Positions 1 through 5,243 of a stretch of DNA of 9,148 nucleotides are shown in pieces. The position numbers and the translations under genes are program-made. The notes below the pieces were generated by a model that worked only from the letters and a program-made list of their open reading frames with translations, was not told the DNA's origin and ran no database searches. The stretch spans positions 1 through 9,148 of the forward strand of contig JANELJ010000064.1 of NCBI GenBank assembly GCA_024511395.1, in the 5' to 3' direction. Origin of the DNA: Gammaproteobacteria bacterium. Its GTDB lineage: Bacteria > Pseudomonadota > Gammaproteobacteria > GRL18. Position 1 is the stretch's first letter. Each line of letters opens with the position of its first letter.

Positions 1-1049
1 GCGCCTCTGAACAACACACCATGAGGCATTACCACACCCATCATGCCTTCGGCATTGAGGCTGGCAATCATATGCTGGACAAAGGCTAAATCACCCGCAT
101 CTTTGGGTGGTGTGCCATAAGTGAATCGGCCATAAGGATCATGTTCGGCTTCTTCCTTACCCCATTTTTTCATACTAAAGGGCGGATTGGCAATAACCCG
201 GTCAAAGGTCATTAACTCACCCTGACGGGTATGCTGTGGATCACGCAGGGTATCCCCTTTGCGAATATCTGCATTAAATACTCCATGCAGAAACATATTC
301 ATTTTACAGATAGCCCAGGTATTCAGATTCATTTCCTGCCCGTATAAGGACAGATTGGCCGGGTTCTCACCATGACTGACCAGGTAATTTCGGGTCTGAA
401 TCAACATACCGCCCGAACCCACTGTAGGATCATATATCCGCTGACCGGCATATGGTTTAAGCAGTGCGACCAGGGTTTGCACCACTTCTGAGGGAGTATA
501 AAATTCACCGCCTTTTTTACCGGCACTGTCGGCAAACATTTTAATCAGGTATTCATAAGCCGTACCTAATAAGTCAGGTTTCTCAAAGTCACTATTACGC
601 AGGCGATACTTACTGAAATGGGACAGTAAATCCCGCAGCCTGGCATCAGTCAGCTTATTTTTGATATTGAAATCAATAGTAACCAGCACACCGTCCAGAC
701 TGGAGTTATGCTCTTCAATAGCTTCAGTGGCTTTATTCAGCTGCGCCCCGATGTCATACTTTAAGTCTTTTAAATGTCCCCAACGGGCTTGTTCCGGGAT
801 ATAAAAGGTGGTGTCGTACTCGTCTTCATCCTGTGCCAGTGCTGTGGCCTGGGCTTTGGTTTTGTCCTTGTCCAGGTAATACTGGATCACTTTTTCCTGT
901 TCTTCTTCAAAAGCATCTGACAGACGCTTGAGGAACATCATGCCGAAAATATAATCCTTGAATTCCGAGACATCCATATTGCCACGGAGGATATCGGCGG
1001 TTTCCCAGAGGAAGGATTCAAGTTGTTGCAGGGTAATGGGTTGTGACAT
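1..1049 (-). CDS. hsdM: Type I restriction-modification DNA methyltransferase subunit HsdM (3' part outside window)
   Basis: This is the N6-adenine methyltransferase (M) subunit of a type I restriction system. With HsdS it methylates a bipartite DNA target, and it also belongs to the HsdR-containing restriction complex. About 349 codons are visible, translated by hand from the ATG at 1047-1049; the gene continues beyond position 1. Residues 1 to about 140 match the HsdM N-terminal helical domain ([20 protein letters not shown]). The catalytic N6_Mtase domain follows: [11 protein letters not shown] near 180-190, SAM-binding motif I DPTVGSGG at 207-214, and catalytic motif IV NPPF at 288-291. 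No frame break is seen. The Shine-Dalgarno match upstream is weak (AAAGAA). HsdS and HsdR would lie to the left if the operon is complete. Whether the system works cannot be judged from this part. Confidence 0.95.
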   Translation of the reverse strand, partial: MSQPITLQQLESFLWETADILRGNMDVSEFKDYIFGMMFLKRLSDAFEEEQEKVIQYYLDKDKTKAQATALAQDEDEYDTTFYIPEQARWGHLKDLKYDIGAQLNKATEAIEEHNSSLDGVLVTIDFNIKNKLTDARLRDLLSHFSKYRLRNSDFEKPDLLGTAYEYLIKMFADSAGKKGGEFYTPSEVVQTLVALLKPYAGQRIYDPTVGSGGMLIQTRNYLVSHGENPANLSLYGQEMNLNTWAICKMNMFLHGVFNADIRKGDTLRDPQHTRQGELMTFDRVIANPPFSMKKWGKEEAEHDPYGRFTYGTPPKDAGDLAFVQHMIASLNAEGMMGVVMPHGVLFRG

Positions 1050-1156
1050 ATTTATTCTTTGTTGTTTTATTAACCGTTTAGTCTGCCAGAAGTAAGGCTC
1101 GTTTGCCAGAAGGTTAATTTATTTCCAGCATGTATATTAATGACCATTTCTATTAA
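1050..1156. other. hsdM upstream region with an imperfect direct repeat
   Basis: This non-coding stretch lies between hsdM (leftward) and the transposase remnant. It contains two near-identical 12-mers, GTCTGCCAGAAG at 1081-1092 and GTTTGCCAGAAG at 1101-1112. They differ by one base and lie 20 bp apart, so they would sit on the same helix face. They are 35-68 bp upstream of the hsdM start. No convincing -35/-10 pair was recognised. Confidence 0.4.
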
Positions 1157-1615
1157 ACCAGTGCAGCTTTTGTCTGGTGTGAGTTTGAGGGCTTTAAAGG
1201 GAAAAAAAGACCACGTTTATTACTATCAACAGATATGCAGTTAAGTGGTCTGGATATTAGTGTCGCTTATGAAAAGCGCTGGTCGATTGAGCCCTTGTTC
1301 AATCAGTTAAAAAATGACTGGGGTATGAAACAGACCTGGCAGAAAACCCGGAAGGTGTTACATCGATGGGTACATATTATTGCTCTGGGGTATATTATAC
1401 CTCAATTGCGGGCTATTAAATGTCCGGATTCGGTATTGCGCTTAATTGATAATATGCCCTGGCGAAAGAATACACCCATTACTGCCGGAAGAATACGAAT
1501 GGGACTGATAAGGTATTTTTCGCAGGTTAGAGTCAGGGACTGGTGGGATGGTAAGTCCCAAAAATTCCAGCCGCCGGATACGGATATTTTAAGGCGATTT
1601 GAAGATTTGTTATAA
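1157..1615 (+). pseudogene. C-terminal remnant of an IS4-type DDE transposase
   Basis: The open frame follows a TAA at 1154-1156 and can be read from 1157 (TSAAFVWCEFEGFKGKKRPR...), upstream of the first ATG at 1235. Counting from that ATG, Tyr12, Arg15, Glu19 and Lys26 fall exactly in the Y-(2)-R-(3)-E-(6)-K signature around the catalytic glutamate of IS4-group transposases (YEKRWSIEPLFNQLK). The segment after it (HRWVHIIALGYIIPQL) is also typical of the family C-terminus. The N-terminal half with the two catalytic aspartates is missing, so the protein is inactive. No terminal inverted repeats were recognised. The remnant lies between hsdM and the minus-strand methyltransferase cluster and probably marks an old insertion or deletion junction. 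Confidence 0.85.
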
Positions 1616-1616
1616 A

Positions 1617-1652
1617 AACAATTTCAAAACAGCTGGTTATAAACAAATTGTT
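1617..1652. repeat. 8-bp inverted repeat after the transposase remnant
   Basis: AACAATTT (1617-1624) is mirrored by AAATTGTT (1645-1652) with 20 bases between. The repeat starts immediately after the transposase stop codon (1613-1615). It could be an IS end or a weak hairpin. It overlaps the boxA-like sequence listed separately. Confidence 0.3.
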
Positions 1653-1660
1653 AAAGAACG
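1649..1660 (-). promoter_or_regulatory. boxA-like antitermination motif
   Basis: On the minus strand the sequence is CGTTCTTTAACA, followed by ATTTG. It matches 10 of 12 positions of the rRNA/nut boxA consensus TGCTCTTTAACA, including the whole TCTTTAACA core. It lies just downstream of the SAM-methyltransferase gene, read in the same direction. Any transcript it served would now run into the IS4-type remnant. This is motif similarity only; chance in AT-rich DNA is possible. Confidence 0.3.
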
Positions 1661-1679
1661 TATGAGCGAAACAGGATTC

Positions 1680-2291
1680 TCAAGGGTGAGCAGTCGCTCT
1701 AAACTTTAGCTCTTTTAATTCCTCCGCTGAAAACCCTCTTTGAAAGGTACCGGATTTTGTCCGGATACCATCATCATAAGGTTCAGCAATTTGATAAAGC
1801 TGTTTCATAGCGGATTCACGTTTAGAACGGACTGAGATAAAGGCCGTTCCAGTAATTTTCACCAGTTCAGCTATCATTTGCAGAGTCATTAAACGCTGGG
1901 TTTTAGGTAAAACATTCAGCACATAAGTGCAAAATACAAAGTCATAAGTACTTTTTTGCAATATTTGGGGGTAATTGGCGTGAACAAAATCAAATTCACT
2001 ACAAGGTTGGCCTGTCACCTCTGAAATGGTTTTAGAATCCAGATCAGCCTTGCCTTTATCCAAATGTAATGCCAAACCTGCAGACAGTAAGTTATGTTTA
2101 ATAACAAACTTTAATGGTGCAGATGCAGTACGTCTGACTATGGCTGTTTTACCGGCAATACGAAACGGTTCATTCAAGGCAGAACGGGCACCAGACTTGA
2201 GATCACGGCTGATTTGTTTAATATCCGTGTAATTACTCAATGCCCGGGGATCCAGACTGTCTAATAACGCTCTTTCAATTAAATTCTTCAT
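1680..2291 (-). CDS. Small class I SAM-dependent methyltransferase-like protein, substrate unknown
   Basis: The predicted protein has 203 residues. The ATG at 2289-2291 is preceded by a good GGAG Shine-Dalgarno 8 bases upstream. The middle looks like a shortened Rossmann methyltransferase: residues 74-104 (ALHLDKGKADLD...EFDFVHANYP) fit a degenerate SAM-binding region, 115-128 (TYDFVFCTYVLNVL) fit the strand after motif IV, and 149-156 (TAFISVRS) fit a later core strand. The stretch near 175-190 (GIRTKSGTFQRGFSAEEL) resembles accessory-element methyltransferases I recall next to DNA-modification genes. There is no adenine-type NPPY motif, so a DNA N6-adenine target is unlikely. The gene is last in the minus-strand cluster and is separated from the upstream gene by a hairpin and T-run. 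The very short end after residue 190 may be truncated. Confidence 0.6.
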   Translation of the reverse strand: MKNLIERALLDSLDPRALSNYTDIKQISRDLKSGARSALNEPFRIAGKTAIVRRTASAPLKFVIKHNLLSAGLALHLDKGKADLDSKTISEVTGQPCSEFDFVHANYPQILQKSTYDFVFCTYVLNVLPKTQRLMTLQMIAELVKITGTAFISVRSKRESAMKQLYQIAEPYDDGIRTKSGTFQRGFSAEELKELKFRATAHP

Positions 2292-2315
2292 AATTAACTC
2301 CAGTTTTAGTCCTAA

Positions 2316-2360
2316 TAAAAAAGGAGCCCGTTCCCTGATGGGAAAAAGCTCCCATCAGGG
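2316..2360 (-). terminator. Dual-hairpin terminator/attenuator before the methyltransferase gene
   Basis: A perfect 10-bp inverted repeat, CCCTGATGGG (2333-2342) and CCCATCAGGG (2351-2360), has an 8-base spacer. On the minus strand a second, competing pairing GGAGC (2352-2348) with GCTCC (2327-2323) ends directly at a six-base T-run (2317-2322). The two stems share bases 2351-2352, so they are mutually exclusive. The element ends about 25 bases before the ATG at 2291, upstream of its Shine-Dalgarno. It can act as an intrinsic terminator after the 81-residue gene or as an attenuator of the next gene. Confidence 0.65.
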
Positions 2361-2377
2361 TTAAAGTTAAGATTCAA

Positions 2378-2623
2378 TCAGATTGCTGATAAATCGCTAT
2401 AGTAAAATCCCCAGATCCTGTAAGAAAGCAAATTATTTACTTCTTCCTCACAAAACCCCAGGTTTGAAAAAAAATCAGTAACAAACTGATCCGATTGACA
2501 GATATCCACATAATCCACAAAAAACAGCTTAATACCTGGTGCAACATAGGCATCAAACTGTTCTTTTACTTTACGGACTTGCTCTGGATGCAACCTGAAA
2601 AAGATGACCTCTGCGGTATCCAT
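2378..2623 (-). CDS. 81-residue hypothetical protein, translationally coupled to the DUF6094 gene
   Basis: I do not recognise a family. The ATG (2621-2623) overlaps the TAA (2623-2625) that ends the extended DUF6094 frame as TAATG, and it has a strong GGAGG six to seven bases upstream. Start and frame are therefore well supported, and translation is probably coupled. The protein is short, acidic and rich in aromatic residues (FFVDYVDICQSDQF, YRIWGFYYSDL). It has no signal peptide, membrane segment or metal motif, and its two cysteines are not paired in a motif. It ends at a TGA 18 bases before the dual-hairpin element. It may be a partner of the DUF6094 protein, or the detached end of a formerly longer one; neither can be shown here. 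Confidence 0.55.
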   Translation of the reverse strand: MDTAEVIFFRLHPEQVRKVKEQFDAYVAPGIKLFFVDYVDICQSDQFVTDFFSNLGFCEEEVNNLLSYRIWGFYYSDLSAI

Positions 2624-3630
2624 TATAGACCTCCAGGGGTAAAATCAAAGGCCCGGATCACTGGCACAAACTTATCGGTGGCCGTTCAGATCTCAGATAC
2701 TGTACCATCATCAGAAGTCACTACCCCATTGATATGACCCGCTGCCAGCATTAATGCCATGTGCCAGTCACTCAGTTGACGCTTTTTCACACGCATATTG
2801 CGAAAAAAACCATCAAAATGCTCCCACAAAACACCCTGCTCTGCAATTTCATCGGCCAACTGCCTGGGATCCATTTTGACGTATTCAAACGTCAGTTTCT
2901 GATCCCGTGCAAGCGGCACAACATACTTTTGCTGTGCCTGCACTTCAAAGTCAGGTAAAGTGGATGGGATCATATCACCCAGCCCTACAGACATTAGATA
3001 CTGCTGCATCTTCTTTCTGTGTTCGGGTAGATTTTGATCACCATGACAGCGTACACCCATGATCACGATCTGTTTAAAATCATCCACAGTCGCCTTAAAC
3101 ACACGAATATGCGTATAATGCCGGGCTATCCAGGAGGATAACTGTTTATCCAGAACATAAAACGGGATAATAGTGATCCCAATACCACCAAATTATAATA
3201 ACTGGATGGTTTTCTGGTAAAACAGTTTTTCCAGACGGGCACAACCCTGTTTCTGATCACTGTAATTGACCTGATCGGAAACCAGATCACCATAGGGCGG
3301 ATTAAAAAACATCAGTGAATACTGCCGACGACCCAACAGGCAATCGTTAATATCACCATGGATCACATGACCCAGTAGTTTTTTTGAATGCCAGGCACGT
3401 TCCTCATCAATTTCCACACCATAGGTCTGATACTGCAAGGTATCAGAGGCCAGGTAGTGAGCCACTTCTGCCAGAGCAGTGCCTTCTCCACAACAGGGAT
3501 CCAGTAAACGGACATTGCCATGTTCAGGGGCTTTTAATTGATACAGGATACCGGCAATGGTTCCCTCATCCGTAGGAAAATACCCTTTTTTAATAAAATT
3601 TCTGGCCAGTCGCTGAAACATTAACGCCAT
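2623..3630 (-). pseudogene. DUF6094 N6-adenine DNA methyltransferase-like gene broken by two in-frame stops
   Basis: The 336-codon frame begins at the ATG 3628-3630 (AAGGAG eight bases upstream) and ends in TAA 2623-2625. It is interrupted in the same frame by TAA at 3193-3195 (codon 146) and TGA at 2686-2688 (codon 315). Residues 1-145 hold SAM motif I DPCCGEG (44-50), acidic VEID (72-75) and catalytic NPPYGD (110-115), so this is an adenine-type amino-methyltransferase fold. The frame after the TAA (FGGIGITIIPFYVLDKQLSSW...HIRVFKATVDDFKQIVIMG) directly continues the DUF6094 pattern I know from ICE genes, where Gln or a similar residue occupies the stop position. After the TGA, DKFVPVIRAFDFTPG also looks family-like. 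There is no frameshift. Either the gene died recently by point mutation or the stops are read through. The truncated 145-residue product keeps both catalytic motifs but lacks the rest of the fold. Confidence 0.8.
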
Positions 3631-3643
3631 AATTTATCTCCTT

Positions 3644-3673
3644 AAAAAAACTGGGATCGTATGTGTGATCCCC
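3644..3673 (-). terminator. Hairpin plus T-run between the DUF3275 and DUF6094 genes
   Basis: GGGATC (3653-3658) and GATCCC (3667-3672) form a 6-bp stem with an 8-base loop. On the minus strand it is followed by AG and seven T (3644-3650), a compact intrinsic terminator. The AAGGAG Shine-Dalgarno of the DUF6094 gene begins right after the T-run, so the element lies inside that gene's leader. Confidence 0.65.
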
Positions 3674-3702
3674 TGATTTTAATTAACTTACTTGACCCAG
3701 AG

Positions 3703-4260
3703 CTAACGTTTAGCATCAAACGCATAGCCCAGTTCACGCAATTTATCCCTTTGTTGGCGTACCAGCTGACGATCCACTGTCAGATCCAGCTTGACCTCAT
3801 CTCCAGGACAGTTTTTTACCTGCACACTTCCAAACAAAGCCTGATCAACTGTCTTTTCAGCTGATATCGCCTGTTGTTTTGTATCTGACTTACCCGAATG
3901 TTCAGGTTTATCAGACTCAACCGGTTTGTCTGTTGGTGTTTTCTGAGGCTGTTGAGCTTCATCAATCAGCAACGGATCCGGTTCAAGTGCTGCGGGTACT
4001 GCCTTTTCCTGTGAATCAAAAATATTTACTGATCCAAGAATGGTCCGGATCTCCACCCGAACCGCTCCGCCCTAGGTATAAGAACTGGGGAATATTTTTG
4101 AAATCAAAAATTCCCCCTGATACTCCCCTTCTGAATACTGCTCCAGCATGGGATCTTTAACACTAAATTCGCCGATATTCGTCAGCAAACTACCTACTGA
4201 AAAATCACCGCTACGACCATGGATTACCCGGGTCTTTAAGGTGTCTTCTAATTTAACCAT
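3703..4260 (-). pseudogene. DUF3275 family gene with an in-frame amber stop
   Basis: DUF3275 proteins are conserved, uncharacterised components of integrative conjugative elements. I place the start at the ATG 4258-4260 (MVKLEDTLKTRVIHGRSGDF) because GGAG sits eight bases upstream; an ATG eight codons earlier has no such site. The N-terminal part (GDFSVGSLLTNIGEFSVKD...YQGEFLISKIFPSSYT) is characteristic. A TAG at 4072-4074 (codon 63) interrupts it. The same frame continues as GGAVRVEIRTILGSV, which fits the next conserved strand of the family, then a Pro/Lys/Gln-rich linker and a conserved-looking tail (VDRQLVRQQRDKLRELGYAF) to the TAG at 3703-3705, 185 residues in all. A single-base change such as CAG to TAG would explain the break. 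The second half could restart only at a GTG (4054-4056), with GGCGGAGCGG upstream as a weak ribosome site. Confidence 0.8.
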
Positions 4261-4285
4261 TTTTTCATCTCCTATAATGATCATT

Positions 4286-4334
4286 AAAAATCAGGGAGAC
4301 ATTGACCCCAATGGGATCCTTGTCTCCCATTGGG
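4286..4334 (-). promoter_or_regulatory. Dual-hairpin leader element before the DUF3275 gene
   Basis: The inner arms CCCAATGGGA (4307-4316) and TCCCATTGGG (4325-4334) form a perfect 10-bp stem with an 8-base loop. The alternative stem GGGAGAC (4294-4300) with GTCTCCC (4322-4328) is 7 bp and is followed on the minus strand by TGATTTTT. The stems overlap at 4325-4328 and exclude each other. Architecture and spacing match the element at 2316-2360. It lies 26 bases before the DUF3275 ATG, which suggests attenuation rather than simple termination, because no gene is seen just upstream. Confidence 0.6.
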
Positions 4335-4354
4335 AACCGCTTTAGTGAGCGGTT
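4335..4354. repeat. 7-bp inverted repeat (hairpin)
   Basis: AACCGCT (4335-4341) pairs with AGCGGTT (4348-4354) around a six-base loop and is followed on the plus strand by five A. It directly abuts the dual-hairpin leader of the DUF3275 gene. The heptamer AACCGCT recurs at 4481-4487. Confidence 0.5.
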
Positions 4355-4421
4355 AAAAACATAGCTGTCTCAATTACTTGAGCGTTTGGCATTGCAAGCT
4401 ACAGACACAAACTTAAAGGGC

Positions 4422-4456
4422 GTTACTAAAGCAGTAGTAACCACTGTTAAAGTCCA
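4422..4456 (-). promoter_or_regulatory. boxA-like motif followed by a hairpin (nut-like arrangement)
   Basis: On the minus strand TGGACTTTAACA (4456-4445) matches 10 of 12 boxA consensus positions (TGCTCTTTAACA). Three bases later comes a dyad with 7-bp arms, GTTACTA (4441-4435) and TAGTAAC (4428-4422), around a six-base loop. A boxA followed by a small hairpin is the arrangement of lambdoid nut sites. It lies in the leader of a cluster whose genes are each preceded by a hairpin and T-run. The dyad alone could equally be a repressor operator. Confidence 0.35.
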
Positions 4457-4471
4457 TCACATCACAGGTAT

Positions 4472-4517
4472 GAGTTTTTTAACCGCTCTGCTTTAATGTA
4501 AAACAGTTAAAAAACTC
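4472..4517. repeat. Perfect 12-bp inverted repeat
   Basis: GAGTTTTTTAAC (4472-4483) and GTTAAAAAACTC (4506-4517) are perfect inverted copies separated by 22 bases. A run CCCCC...GGGG follows at 4517-4530. The repeat lies at the left border of the recognisable IS630 remnant but does not resemble that element's right end, so it is probably not its missing terminal repeat. Confidence 0.55.
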
Positions 4518-4529
4518 CCCCTTTTCAGG

Positions 4530-5027
4530 GGAAGCCGAAGATGTCGGGTTTTTAGGCAACCCGAAGCCTGTGAACTAAACCTGACCGATGAACAGCAGTT
4601 GCTGGTCTGTAAAAGGACAACAAACCAGAAGAATTATCTGACCGGTGCTCTAAATACAAAAACAGGTCGTGTTGTCTGGGTAGAATGGGAAAGTAAAAAT
4701 TCATTCCTGTTTTTACGCCTGATGGCTGAATTAAGAAAAAGATACAGACAAGCTAAAACCATCTGATTGATAGCGGATAAGTATGTTATACATAAAAGTC
4801 AGATAACGAAAACATTTCTGTCCCATAACAAAAAATTTGAACTGTTCTTTCAGCCAGCCTATCATCCCTGGGTGAACAGAATTGAGTTATTATGGAAGCA
4901 GTTACATGATACTGTAACCAGAAATCATCGGCATTCAACAATGAAAAGTCTGATGGAAGATGTTAGTAAATTTATGAATAATGTATCACCCTTTCCTGGC
5001 TCTGAAATTCAACAGAAAAGGTTATAG
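4530..5027 (+). pseudogene. IS630-family transposase, 3' part, with an in-frame TGA
   Basis: The frame is open from at least 4500 to the TAG at 5025-5027 except for TGA at 4764-4766. Clear family similarity begins near 4590: YLTGALNTKTGRVVWVEWESKNSFLFLRLM and RYRQAKTI before the stop, then LIADKYVIHKS, FQPAYHPWVNRIELLWKQLHDTVTRNHR and SPFPGSEIQ after it. The Asp of LIAD (codon 4776-4778) and the Glu of IELLW are the second and third catalytic acids, with 35 residues between them. The first catalytic Asp and the N-terminal helix-turn-helix region are missing; a frame change around 4530-4575 hides part of the middle. Together with the internal TGA this makes the transposase non-functional. The right end of the element lies at about 5050. 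Confidence 0.88.
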
Positions 5028-5050
5028 GGGTGGACACCTTTTAGGATCAG
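4996..5050 (+). repeat. IS630 right end, 55 bp, left copy of an inverted pair
   Basis: These 55 bases begin with the last codons of the transposase (GSEIQQKRL, stop 5025-5027) and end GGATCAG. They occur again as an exact reverse complement at 8585-8639. The bases beyond each end differ between the copies. The end points inward, towards metE. Confidence 0.95.
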
Positions 5051-5051
5051 C

Positions 5052-5189
5052 TATTTAGGTGAAGTGACCACCACCTTTGCCAGTGTCAGTGATCCCGGTA
5101 AGGTCATTGCCATGATTGCCATACTGCTGGGCAGACTGGAAGTCTTTACAGTTCTGGTATTGCTGACGCAGGAGTTATGGAAACTGTAG
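5052..5189 (+). pseudogene. trkH: C-terminal fragment of a TrkH potassium uptake protein
   Basis: Forty-five codons plus TAG (5187-5189) start right at the IS630 junction. The sequence YLGEVTTTFASVSDPGKVIA followed by LLGRLEVFTVLVLLTQELW is the hallmark end of the TrkH/TrkG membrane subunit of the Trk K+ transporter, with the conserved GRLE(V/I)FT motif of the last membrane helix. All upstream pore segments are missing, and the 5' border coincides with the end of the 55-bp repeat. The gene was therefore cut by the IS or by a rearrangement through it. No start codon or ribosome site is present. The fragment converges on metE, and a strong hairpin separates the two. Confidence 0.85.
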
Positions 5190-5197
5190 ATTTCACC

Positions 5198-5238
5198 CTC
5201 ATCCTAACCTTCTCCCAGAGGGAGAAGGTTAGGATGAG
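5198..5238. terminator. Perfect 19-bp hairpin between trkH tail and metE (dispersed-repeat type)
   Basis: Arms of 19 bp (5198-5216 and 5220-5238) pair perfectly around a three-base loop; the arm reads CTCATCCTAACCTTCTCCC. This resembles the CCCTCACCCTAACCCTCTCCC-type palindromic repeat scattered between genes in many gammaproteobacteria. It stands between convergent genes and probably serves as a bidirectional terminator. Its inner end is only 6 bases from the metE stop codon. Confidence 0.8.
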
Positions 5239-5243
5239 AGCAG

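Larger units (their letters stand above)
4355..4550. other. Non-coding leader/intergenic region rich in dyads
   Basis: No gene was recognised between the DUF3275 leader and the IS630 remnant on either strand. A short minus-strand frame starting MDFNSGYYCFSNAL (near 4456) stops after 14 codons and is not called. The stretch holds a boxA-like motif, a 7-bp-arm dyad and a 12-bp-arm inverted repeat, listed separately. It must contain the promoter of the DUF3275 cluster if that cluster is transcribed locally; no clear -35/-10 pair was found. Confidence 0.5.

Noticed and set aside
1641..1660. rRNA or tRNA operon start because of the boxA-like motif
   Set aside because: No rRNA or tRNA sequence follows in either direction; the downstream sequence is a transposase remnant.
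2026..2232. Plus-strand open frame inside the SAM-methyltransferase gene
   Set aside because: It lies antisense to a gene with a good ribosome site, has no Shine-Dalgarno or family resemblance, and its peptide is low in information.
2686..3102. Separate gene of 138 residues starting at GTG 3100-3102
   Set aside because: It is in the same frame as the upstream methyltransferase part, has no ribosome site, and the frame upstream of the GTG up to the TAA is also family-like; it is the second half of the DUF6094 gene.
3703..4056. Independent 117-residue gene starting at GTG
   Set aside because: It continues the DUF3275 frame after a single TAG and the missing part of the conserved strand lies before the GTG.
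4472..4517. 12-bp inverted repeat as the lost left end of the IS630 element
   Set aside because: It shares no sequence with the right end (GGATCAG and the preceding GGTGGACACC) and is itself an inverted pair.
4335..4550. CRISPR-like or tandem-repeat array in the dyad-rich region
   Set aside because: The repeats are inverted pairs of different sequence without regular spacing; there is no recurring unit with spacers.
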